In this document: positions 36,657 through 46,709 of the stretch, one piece after another
Numbering within the stretch: position 1 is the first letter of the stretch
Layout of the letters: each line of letters begins with the position of its first letter
Assembly: GCA_007026445.1 (NCBI GenBank)
Contig: VDMD01000057.1
Location: 100,909-164,908, forward strand
Length of the DNA stretch: 64,000 nt
Direction of reading: 5' to 3'
Source: Schizophyllum amplum
Taxonomy: Eukaryota; Basidiomycota; Agaricomycetes; Agaricales; Schizophyllaceae
Notes under the pieces: generated by a model
Seen by the model: the letters and a program-made list of their open reading frames with translations, nothing else
Database searches by the model: none
Told to the model about the DNA's origin: nothing
Translations under genes and position numbers: made by a program

Positions 36657-37662
36657 GGGCGGTGGATGTCTGCGACCGCTCTGTCTACGAGCTGTATATG
36701 AAGCTGCCAGTTTCTCACGAACATCGCCTGCGCAGCTTGAAGCCGATGACCGTCATACGGGTCTCGGGCTATACAGCCTTTCAAACTGTGCTGTTGCCCT
36801 TCACCTGCGTAGGCTGCGCACCGATCGTCGGACAGACTCTCATTGGCGGCAACGCAATCCTCATGTTGCCGAATCAATGACCCTTCTGCCTACAACCGTA
36901 ATCGGCGTGCCCTGGCTGCCGTCTTGTTACGGTTGTTTACAGCTCCCTCACAATGCCGTCACTGTCCTTCGCTGATTTCGCTACCTATGGTGAAAAGGGG
37001 AATTCCCGCCAAGCGACGGTCAACGTTCGCGATTCACGGTCAGCCTTGTATGGGGGGATGAGCGATCAAGGACGTGCCCTTGGGGCACGATCAACGCGCA
37101 TCGCTCGCTCTCTTCCCAGAGGTAGGCAAGCCTCAATGGCCGGTGCAGTCCTAATCGCAGGCTGACGTTTGTTATCCCGTCTGCTAGACATGCTACACTC
37201 CCTTACGCGACATGATGCTGTCCATCTGCCCGAAGAGTGCCCTGGCACCTCCATTGGCGCAATGCACCCTGTGTAGCGGGAAAATCACGACGTGTAGCGG
37301 AATCGGCCTCCTGAATAGGGGGTACGGCACGGGTAGCCGCGCGTTAGCTTCCTCAAAGAACGAAATTCGCTTCGTAATCACTCCCACTCTTCGTTACCGC
37401 CACCCCCGGTCTATCTCTTCATCACCCCCGGTATTCCTCGCAGCAGCGCGGCCTAAACATGGGTACACCCTGTTATTCTGCAAGCGAGCATCGGACAGGG
37501 GTGGGCGCGCCAACGTCCAATCGGGCGGCGGGGAATGCTATATGGCGGCGTGGGATACAGGGCGTTCACTGTGCTTGGTGAGAGGTGCGAGCGGGTATAA
37601 AACATCTGCCCCTCTCTGCCTCTCGAGGTTCTGCAGCTGACTAGCACAGTCGACTTGACCTG
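36657..37662 (+). promoter_or_regulatory. Intergenic region with the laccase promoter
   Basis: TATAAAA at 37596-37602, about 61 bp before the laccase ATG, and a CCAAT box at about 37517. The rest of this 1-kb spacer shows no gene I can support; it must also hold the promoter of the secreted-protein gene on the other strand. Confidence 0.5.
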
Positions 37663-40492
37663 ATGCGTTCCACGACCTTCAGCCGCTCGTATATCCGAGG
37701 CGCTGCGATGCTGGTTCCTGCGACATCTTACGTCGCCTTGTTCGCGGTCCTTCTTGCATTGCTCCCCACCGTGCATGCCCTCGGTACTGTTGGAAATCTG
37801 CCCATTGAGAACAAGGTTGTCGCACCAGATGGTGCGTGCGGGCAGTTATTCAGGTCAATTATCTCCTGCCAGCGCTGCCGCTGATACACTGCAGGATATA
37901 ACCGCTCGTGCGTCTCGGGTTCCCTTCTCACTCATATCTCGTCCGCTAACGAATATCTTCTACAGCGCGATCCTCGCGAACGGCAAGTTCCCTGGGGAAC
38001 TCATCAAAGGCAACAAGGGCGACACGTTCAAGATCAACGTCCAGGACCTCCTCACCGATACATCAATGTTGAAGAGCACGGCTATTGTGTGTGTCTGCCC
38101 TGACTGTCTTGCTCTAGTATAATTTACTGGCTGACGCGCGGCGAACCTTTAGCACTGGCATGGATTTTTCCAGAAGAACTCTAGCTGGGCGGTAAGTCGG
38201 ACTAGGCTGACTGTTCGCTTGCCTCCTCTGACTGCGCCCGTGACGCCAGGATGGCCCTGTGGGCGTCACGCAATGCCCCATCGCCACTGGCGACTCCTTC
38301 CAGTACGAGTTTAGCGTCCCGGACCAGGCTGGGACGTTCTGGTACCACTCGCATTTGAGTACGCAGGTGAGTAGGCAGCTTCTTTGTGCTAGGGTCTGAC
38401 TCGACTGCCTGTTGTATTTTAGTACTGTGATGGTAAGGCCGCATTGGACCTTCATCGGTAGTGTTCAGTCATCATTCGCAACGTATTACAGGTTTACGCG
38501 GTGTGTGTAGCTTATTCGCGTTGTACTCCAGGGCGGATGCGGTGCTGATGCGATTCTCACAGGCGCTTTCGTCGTGTACGACCCGGAAGACCCACACCTA
38601 TCTCTGTACGATGTGGATGACGATAATACGATCATCACGCTCGCAGATTGGTGTACGTGGCCTCAAATGGCTGATGTCTAAGAGACAACTTGGCTGACCC
38701 CGAACTGCCTCAGATCACTCACCAGCGCCGACGCTCGTAGGCGTCGCGACGCCCGATGCTGCACTCATTAACGGGAAAGGGCGATACAACGGTGAGTCCC
38801 ATTTTCTGTCCCCTCGCTTGCCTGCATCCTCGTCTATGTCGCTGATGCGCTACTTCCAGGCGGCCCCCTCGCCCCACTCGCGCGCATCAACGTGATCAGC
38901 GGCAAGCGCTACCGCTTCCGCCTCGTAGCCCTCTCATGCGACCCCAACTTTACGTTCTACATCCACGGGCACAGCATGACCATCATCGAGACTGACGGTG
39001 TGAACATGGAGCCGCTGGAGGTGGACTCGGTGACAATTTATGCGGGGCAGAGGTATTCGGTGGTGGTGGAGGTAAATCTTGCCTTTTTTCTCTCTCGACC
39101 GTCGGATGTGCATTCACTTCATCTCCCAGGCTAACCAACCAATTGACAACTACTGGGTCCGTGGCCTGCCCGACCTCGGCACCCAGGGCTTCTCGGGCGG
39201 CATCAACTCCGCTGTCTTTCACTACATCGGCGCGAGCACCAGTGAGCCTGTCGATAACGTGACGGAGCCGATCTCCGTGGCGCCCCTCGCAGAGCCCGAC
39301 CTCCACGCACTCACTGACCCCGGTGCACCGGGCCTTCCGCAGGTCGAGGGCGCGGACGTAAACTTGAACCTTGAGCTCGGGTTCGATGTGACGACTTTCG
39401 CGTTCACCGTGAACGGAGCGAGTTTTACACCACCGAGTGCGCCGGTGCTGCTGCAGATTCTCAGTGGGGCACAGTCGGCGCAAGATTTGTTGCCGTCGGG
39501 GAGTGTATTTACGTGTGAGTGGTGTCTATCAGTGGCGATTGACTAGCTAACGGTATGCTGTGGGCGTAGTGCCCGGGAAAAAATCTGTGGAACTGTCCAT
39601 ACCGGGTGGGATTGCGGGATCGCCGGTAAGCAACCGTATGATGGGTTAAGTTGAACTGTGCTGATGCGAACGGGGCACGACAGCATCCCTTCCACTTACA
39701 TGGGGTGAGTATGCCGAGTTATTCTTCGGACGTGGATCCTGACTGGATAACCAAAGCATACTTTTGACGTAGTCCGTAGTGCGGGGAGCACGGTTTATAA
39801 CTATGATAACCCGGTCCGCCGCGACGTCGTGAACACCGGATTGGCAGGTGCGTGGGTTTAGTGCTCGGTGGACTGGATAAATGAAATGCTAATTCTCTGC
39901 AGGCGACAATACGACCATCAGGTCCTTGTGCATCTTTGCTGGATGGGACATGTGCTGATATATGTACCGCAGATTCACTACGGATAACGCGGGACCATGG
40001 ATCTTGCACTGGTGGGTTTCACTTGTGTTTCGTTCCTTGAGGCGAGTCCAGGGCGAGTCGCGACGTTAGCTCACACGCTTGCCAGCCATATCGACTGGCA
40101 CCGTGAGTGTTGCATTTTCGACAGCCATGCTGCTTGTCTTTTCTAACGAGTTGTTCATCATCTCCACCGTCCTCGGTGGAAATGTACGAATTGGTTTTAT
40201 CTGCCACCCAAGTCGGTCAGTGACTCTTCTATCTCTTCTACCAACAGTCCTGCGCCATGCTGGGATGTGCTAACGTGCTCTAGACATCGGCCTTGCCATT
40301 GTTTTTGCCGAGGATACAGAAGACTGGACGCAGTCGCAGCATCCAGGTGAGTGACTTTTTGTTGACTCGGCTGTTGATCTGCTATGCAACATACTCAAGA
40401 CCAAGTACCCTCCGTCTCTAGCTGCGTGGGACGAGCTCTGTCCCAGGTATGATGCGCTGTCCGATGATGATTTGGGTGGGCTGTTGGACTGA
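37663..40492 (+). CDS. Laccase (multicopper oxidase) with a disturbed C-terminal end
   Basis: Secreted blue copper oxidase acting on phenols with reduction of O2 to water. About nineteen exons; all four copper signatures are present: HWHGFFQ (exon at 38153), the [16 protein letters not shown] block, HPFHLHGH and HCHIDWH. A signal peptide follows either the ATG at 37663 or the better placed one at 37708 ([19 protein letters not shown]). Microexons of 13, 10, 9, 19 and 17 bp encode parts of the second and fourth copper sites. Two anomalies: the last His of HCHIDWH is followed by only two residues before Gly instead of three; and the final junction (donor 40347, acceptor 40399) shifts the frame, so the family-like tail [18 protein letters not shown] (ending 40492) is missed and the spliced frame stops at 40450-40452. 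As spliced: 533 residues. Confidence 0.88.
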
Positions 40493-40868
40493 TCAGGATG
40501 GATGTATGTAAGTCTCTCTGTATGCAAGGTAGAATGGGAGTTTCAGGGAGGCAACGAGGCAATCATATGTTATACTCATTGGCCGCATGATTGACTCGTC
40601 GGGCGTCCGTATGAGCGTGCGCACTGCGTAGTGTACAGGCTTACTCGAGCAGCGCATACATTAATGCGACGCGCTCATGTGCCACATCAGACCCGAAAAT
40701 CGACTTTGTTCGAGCTATGTGACAAAAAGAAATTTAACATCGGGCTCTTCGTCGCCATCTCCCTCATTCGCTGAACCGTGGCTACGCGTTTGTATCAGGA
40801 GAAGCATGCTCCTCGCCCATTTTTGAATAATGGCCTAACGGCTTTGCGAAAGCTTCTCTGAGGCTGCC

Positions 40869-41266
40869 TCAGAAAAAATCCCACGCAGCATACACGGCTA
40901 CGGCGCCTCCGATGATACACCATTTCCATGGAGCAGTACCCGTAGCGCCTGCGGAAGTGGCCACCGCAAACCAGTGGCCAAGAGAAACATTGCCGATGAG
41001 GCTTTGCACAAGTGCCAAAGCCAAGGTTTCTGGTTATGCACCAATCAGAAATTAATTACCACGACATCCAAAGGAAAACTGCGCACTTGCGATGACGCCC
41101 CCTACGCCAAAGCCCAACAATTTCAGGACTGGAGGGAGCACAACAGCCGTGACGACGGCCCCAACGACAAAAGCAAGGGCTACATCGACGATGGGTCAGA
41201 GATAGCGACGAAAGGAATATGTGGCACCCAGTCCCGCGACGCACTGATCTTCCACCAGGAGGGCAT
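40869..41266 (-). CDS. IFI6/IFI27-like small membrane protein, 91 residues
   Basis: Three exons on the minus strand: 41266-41245, 41179-41087, 41029-40869, with GTGCGT donors and phases that match. The product begins MPSWWKITLAFVVGAVVTAV and continues through VLKLLGFGVGGVIAKTLALA, VQSLIGNVSLGHWFAVATSA, GATG and IIGGAVAVYAAWDFF. The Gly/Ala-rich paired helices with GFGVGGVIA and ATSAGATG are the signature of the interferon-inducible 6-16 family (IFI6/IFI27), hydrophobic proteins of mitochondria or ER in animals and also present in fungi. The role in fungi is unknown. The frame is invisible without splicing, as exon 1 is only 22 bp. Confidence 0.75.
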
Positions 41267-41673
41267 GGTTATGAGGGCGATGTCGATTCGATGTGTATGC
41301 GAGGAGGGGTCGAAGAAAGGAATAAAGATCGCCTACCATGCAGCAGCTTTATAGGCGCACGGTGGGCATTGAGCGGCGCGGGTAGACACAAGGCAAGGAT
41401 CGGCGAAGCGAGGAGGCGCTTCGAAGTGAATGAGGGCGCTTAGTTGGGCGCCTATCGCAAGAATTCTTCGGGGGAAGCGGTGAGATCTCGTCAGGTCTCA
41501 AACATCCTGTGTATACGGTAAGAAATGCACTGATGTTAGGATGATGTTATAGGAAACGGAGCCTCAAAGGCATCACAGAACTCAGGAAGCGGCTCCACGC
41601 AGCGCCAATGATCGCATTCGAATGGCCAGGAAGTTGGGAGCAGTCGACGAAATACCCTGCATAGCTACCTTCC
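41267..41673. other. Spacer between IFI-like gene and APN2 3' end
   Basis: About 400 bp containing the promoter of the IFI-like gene on the minus strand. No other feature seen. Confidence 0.4.
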
Positions 41674-44341
41674 TCATCCCTTCCCTCGCCTACTATTGAA
41701 CTCCTTCCTCACATCACTCTTCCACTTGAAAAAATCGCACTTGAACTGCGGATCCACATCCTCCCGCCGCCGCTCCGCCCGACCCTTGTCGTAGCCGGGA
41801 CCAACGGGTCTGGGATATCTCGGTTAGCTCTCCCTTTTTCCTTCTCCCCGGTTCAAGAATTCCTTTCAATGATCCACCAAGCTTCGCCATCCTCTCCCTC
41901 GTCACCCGTCCCTCCTCTAGCATCTCCCGTCACCCACCCACCCCTCGTCACCCGCAGTAAGAGGGACAAACACTCACCTCGAGCAAACAAAAAACGCCCT
42001 CCCCTTATTCTCTCCCTTCTTATTCACCACAAACTCCCGCGCTGGTTCGTCGTGCACGAGGCAGTGAGGGATGGGGGGTGCAGTCAGGAGATCTTGCCAG
42101 GAAGAGGTCGAGGTGGAGCTGCTCTTCGACGGCGTTCGACTCGGCGAAGGCGGGCCATTGTTGAGCCCGACGGTGAGCTTGGACCCGCTAGCGCCGCTGG
42201 CTTGGACCCGCTAGTGACGACGAGCTTCGCGCCCGAGTCTTCGTACTGCCGCGACAGGTCGAGCGCGAACTGGTAGTCCTGGTCGTCATCGTCGGGCTGA
42301 GAGGCCAGAGGAGCGGATTCCGCTTGTTGTTCATCGGGAATGGGCGCGGGCGCGGGTGAGTGCTTCGCGGATGAAGCAGAAGGCTTAGCGGATGAGGCAG
42401 AAGGTCTGGCAAAGAAGGCCGAAAGCTTCGTCTGCCCCTCGCCCTCGGCAACCTTGTGCTTCTTGGACGGCGCAGGCGTCGCACTGGTCGATTTCCGCTT
42501 GGCAGTCGGTGGCTTGGAGGAGGTCGTCGGTGGCTTCGATGAGGTCGTCGGTGTTTTGGAAGAGGTCGTCGGTGGCTTGGATGAGGTCGTCGGTGGTTTG
42601 GAGGAAGTTGTCGGTGGCTTCGACGAGGCAGGTGCGGAAGGAGAGCGTGAGGCCGTCGTTTGCGGAGCAGAATCGACCTCTGACGGTGGCTGCGGTGCTG
42701 GTGAAGCAGTCGACCCAGGCTCTGGTGATATCGACGCAGGATCCGGAGTTTGTGAGGTAGACGCGGACGCCCGCGGCGTGGACGTCGACACCCGAGGGGT
42801 AGACGTTGACACCCGCGGCGTAGACGTTGACACCCGCGGCGTAGACGTTGACACCCGCGGCGTAGACGTCGACGCTCGCAACGTCGGCCGCGCTTTGCTC
42901 TTCGTCTTCCCCGACTCCATTTTCCCGGCCCCCTCCGCCTTCGCATTCTTCCCGCGGAAGAAGCCGTCCAACAATCTCTGTTTCCCGCTGTACTCGTCCC
43001 AGTTCTTTGACGCGAGCCGGGGTGCGGAGTCGGGCGGGGCCATGAGTGATCGGAGGGGTACTTTGGCGAGTGGATCTTGTGTTGCGTCGAGCGTCTGTGC
43101 TGCGTCGAGCGTCTGTGCTGAGTCGAGCGATGCTTTGACTGACGGCGGTATGCTCCCCACGTCCACTTCATCATGGAACTCAACGATGACAGGGCAGTGG
43201 TCACTGCCCTTGACGTCCGGCTGGATGTCCGCGTGCTTGATGAGGGGCAGGAGCCCGGGAGTGACGAGGATGAAGTCGATGCGCGTGCCATAGTTGGATG
43301 CGCGTGCGGAGATCTTAGTGTTCCAGCCTATATCGTCAGGTCAGCCGTATACTAACATGCAGAACCACATGTGACGCACAAGTATACATCCCCTTCCTGT
43401 CCGGCCAGAACCGTCGACAGACATCCAACAATGGTCCGCCGTGTTCCACGAGGCAGTCGCGCAGCCACCTCCTCGCGGGCATCGCATCGTAAAAGATCTC
43501 CTCCGCCTCCCTCTCCGTGATTTCCTGGCCCTCCTTCCGCTGCTCGTCCACAATCTTCCGCAGCGTCAGCGCGCCCTCGCAATGGTCGTGCAGGTCCGCC
43601 ACCGCATTCAGGTCCCCGACCACAATCACCTCGCGCCCGTCATCCACCATGAGCCTCTTCACGCGCTCCGAGAGCGCACGGTGGAAATCCATCTTGTACT
43701 TGATGCGCTCGGAGGTGTCGGTGCCGTCGTTCGGGCAGTACACGTTGATGAGGACGAAGAGCCCAAAGTCGGCAACTAGCGTGCGGCCTTCTGCATCGAG
43801 GAGCTTCCAGTCAATCTCGTCGTCTTGGCCGGCACGGTGCGCGGGGTAGGATGAAAGGGATGGGGAGATGCGGTCGGCGTCGGCGGACGCGGTGGTCGAG
43901 GGTCCGCAGAGAAAGTCTTCGGCCTTGCGTGGTGTATACTGCTCGCGCGCGTAGATGGCGACACCAGAGTAGCCAGCCTTCTTCGTGGGGAAGGAGAAGA
44001 AGGAGGTATACTCTGGCGGGATAGCTACGTCCTTCGGCAAATTCTGGCGCGAGGACTTCATCTCTTGCTTGCAGTCAGTGGAGATATAAGTACATATGTG
44101 TGACTACGCACCTTGAAAGCATATGATGTCCGCGTCTAGCTTGTCCAGAATATCCTTGTGGGACTTCAGGCCATTCCAGCTGCGCGGGTGCTTGAGCTAC
44201 GAGAACGCCAACCTCGGAGGCGGTGCCTACGGATGGTACTGAGGTATTGTCCGTATTCCATTCTGTCATTTTTTTGCGCTTCAGTAAAGACGAAGAGACG
44301 GGCAACGAAACGCGTACAATGTTCCATGTCAATATCTTCAT
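41674..44341 (-). CDS. APN2: AP endonuclease APN2 with a frame-breaking 23-bp duplication before the zf-GRF
   Basis: Exonuclease III/APE1-type enzyme cutting DNA at abasic sites. Exons on the minus strand: 44341-44318, 44196-44112, 44063-43380, 43327-41978, 41809-41674. Catalytic landmarks: MKILTWN, ICFQEMKSS (metal-binding Glu), VVGDLNAV (Asp/Asn) and GSDHCPVIVEF (His). A long linker has STSTPRV and PTTSSKP tandem repeats. The C-terminus has the APN2 zf-GRF: CLVHDEPAREFVVNKKGENK, FFVCSR, then PVGPGYDKGRAERRRED and QFKCDFFKW. A 23-bp duplication at 42177-42214 shifts the frame so that, as written, translation stops at 42084 and loses the zf-GRF. The second exon also lacks the NG[IVL]R that normally follows WN-[IV]. 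Divergent from the ADAL gene. Confidence 0.85.
42177..42214. repeat. 23-bp tandem duplication inside APN2
   Basis: GCTTGGACCCGCTAG occurs at 42177-42191 and again at 42200-42214, a 23-bp period. Because 23 is not a multiple of three, it breaks the APN2 frame; removing one unit joins the upstream frame to the conserved zf-GRF frame and also restores the phase at the last intron. Confidence 0.88.
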
Positions 44342-44822
44342 TTGTATTGAAATCCGGCCGCGAGTCTTCGCGCTGTACACAGCAGTTTCTTCAGCAGTCG
44401 TGCCTCGCCCGGTCTAAGATACTGGAGAAAAAGAGGAAACGGTCCAGGATCAATCTTGAATGAAGTACAAGGACAACCTGTATTTGGCAATCAACCACAA
44501 GCATTGGTAAAGCGGCCATTGTACTTCGTCACTGTCGCGTGACGTCACGAGCCTTCCCTTTGTTCTTCACCGTCACGTCGATCAGTGATCACTTCGATCA
44601 TCTTGGTTCGACTTCTCACGTCTCAGCGCTTAGGGCTTCAGCGCTTTCAAGAATTCAGGTAGTTGAGGTCGCGTTCGTCTCGGAAACACGACTCACCTCT
44701 TTATGACAACAACGGCAGGTGGAGGTACCTCTCAATCTGCATTGAAGCGCTCGCAACATTATACTGTACACTCGAGTTCGACAAGGCCTAATTGTACACC
44801 AAATCTATACTTCTTCGAGAAT
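44342..44822. promoter_or_regulatory. Divergent promoter region APN2 / ADAL
   Basis: About 480 bp between two start codons. A pair of TCAGCGCTT words at 44623-44646 lies about 180 bp before the ADAL ATG. No TATAAAA box seen. An in-frame ATG at 44703 could extend ADAL by 40 residues. Confidence 0.45.
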
Positions 44823-46405
44823 ATGTCCTCCGTCGCTGTTGCTGGCCCGGCCAAAGACGCACTAGACGCGCTCTCTCCGGCTCAAGTCGACTTCATCAAG
44901 AGACTACCTAAAGCCGAACTGCACGCACACCTCAATGGCTCCATCCCTCTACACGTACTTCGCTCGCTGGCTCTTGAATACTCAGAGAAAGCGCATGGAT
45001 TGAATAGCGCCACTGTCTCCTCCTCCGCTATCGAATCCGGCATTCAAGCCTTGCAAGCCGGCGTCAACCTCGACACCATCCACTCCTTCTTCGACCTCTT
45101 CCCCGCCATCTACGCACTTACCTCTACACCCGAAACCGTCGCCCGTACGGCGCGCGCGGTCCTCGAAGACTTTCTCGACGGCCCGGAGCCGCAGTGCGCG
45201 TACCTTGAGCTGCGAAGCACGCCGCGGGCGGTTCCGTCCTCTGGGATGACGCGGCTGGCCTATGTGGAAACGGTCCTTGACGAGGTGGAACGTTATCCGC
45301 CCGAGCGCGCTGCTCTCATTGTCAGTCTCGATCGGCGCATGAGCGACGCGGAGGCGGCGGAGTGCGTCGCCGTCGCGAAGAAGCTGAAGGCGGAGGGCCG
45401 TCGCGTCGTAGGCGTCGATCTATGCGGGAGCCCATTGGTCAGTCAGGCGATATCTCGATGTTGAGTGTATATCTGACTCTTCCTCGTCAGGCGGGCGACA
45501 TGGCAATGTTTAAGAAGCATTTCGAGACGGCGCGGGAGGCGGGACTGGGGATCACGTTGCATATTGCTGAGGTAAGAGTCATAGAAACATGTTCGTCTGG
45601 ATAGGGTGCTTGCTAATCATCCTCTCTCTCTCTTTCTCGCTCACTATCAGACCCCTGATAACACGCGAGAAGACACGCTTGAGCTGCTCTCCTTCAAACC
45701 CAACCGCCTTGGGCACGCGACGTTCTTAGACGATGAGACGATCCACGCAGTGGTGCAAGCGGATACGTGCATCGAGCTTTGCTTGAGCTCGAATATACTG
45801 TACGTGTCAACACCCCATCACTAGACCACTTTGGTGCCCCCTGGCGCCGCTTACAAAGTTGGAACATACTCATCTGGCTCGTAGATGCAAAACCGTACCA
45901 TCACTGGACGCACATCATATTCGTCACTACCTAAAGCATAACCATCGGATCGCCATCTGTGTGCGTCTTATTCTCTCTCTGCGCCAGATCTCGTCTTTCT
46001 CCGTCTTGTATGATTCACATAAATTTGTTCTCCATCCTTCTCGTATGCCTTCCCGTCCCTCCGGCTCTCCCTTCCCAGATCTCTTCCCGCCCTACTCTCT
46101 CCTTCGCCTCGCTCTCTCCTCTCCTAATTCCCTCCTCTCGCATCTCCCTCCTCTCGCATCTCCCTCCTCTCCTATCTCCCTCCTCTCCTATCTCCCTCCT
46201 CTCCCATCTTCCTTCCCACCTCTCTCACTCGCCCCTCCCCATCTAACCTCCCAATTCCCAGACCGACGACGCCCTCCCCTTCCGCACCAACCTCGTCGCC
46301 GAGTACGCGCTCCTCCTCGCGCCGCGGCCGCTAGGCCTGGGCCTGTCGGAGGCGGAGGTGGCGCGGATCGCAGAGATGGGCATGGGTGGGAGGTTTACGG
46401 CGTAG
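44823..46405 (+). CDS. Adenosine-deaminase-like protein ADAL (N6-methyl-AMP deaminase type)
   Basis: Amidohydrolase-fold deaminase that in characterised homologues converts N6-methyl-AMP from RNA turnover to IMP. Exons: 44823-45437, 45491-45571, 45651-45799, 45885-45960, 46262-46405; 354 residues. Metal and active-site motifs in order: AELHAHLNGSI (near residue 38), DLCGSPLAGD, ITLHIAET, NRLGHATFL, CLSSNIL and ICTDDALPF. AELHAHLNGS rather than KVELHVHLDG points to the ADAL group and not classical adenosine deaminase. The start at 44823 fits the family; an upstream in-frame ATG exists at 44703. Intron 4 is unusually long (301 bp). Confidence 0.92.
45961..46261 (+). repeat. Pyrimidine-rich expanded intron of ADAL
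   Basis: 301-bp intron, against about 50-85 bp for the others in this gene. From about 46030 it is nearly pure C/T on the plus strand, with repeated TCTCCTATCTCCCTCC-type units at about 46130-46215. Confidence 0.8.
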
Positions 46406-46709
46406 TGCTTGAATCATGAGGCCACGTAGTGCTCAAAGTATGAGGCCGCGTTGTGCATCCTCAATCAGGGTGGCGCTGGGATGTCTACTGTGTGGATTCA
46501 CGACGTAGTGCTAGGAAGTTTTCTTGTGTACTAGGCCGAGAGGTTGGGTCGGGAGATTCGCTGCGTAACGCTAGAAGCGCATCGCTACCCGCCGCTCGTC
46601 AACCCCAACTCGTAGCTCCACATCGAGTGGCATTTGGGAAAGATGTCAATCATTGAGAGGAATGCGTGGAGGGGCTGACCGAATATACTTATATATATAT
46701 CTACCCTGT
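46406..46709. other. Convergent spacer
   Basis: Between the ADAL stop and the F-box stop. GTAGTGCT words recur at about 46403, 46426 and 46506. No gene. Confidence 0.4.

Noticed and set aside
40974..41354. Plus-strand frame of 126 codons opposite the IFI-like gene
   Set aside because: It is the antisense shadow of the three-exon minus-strand gene, which has consistent splice sites and a family signature.
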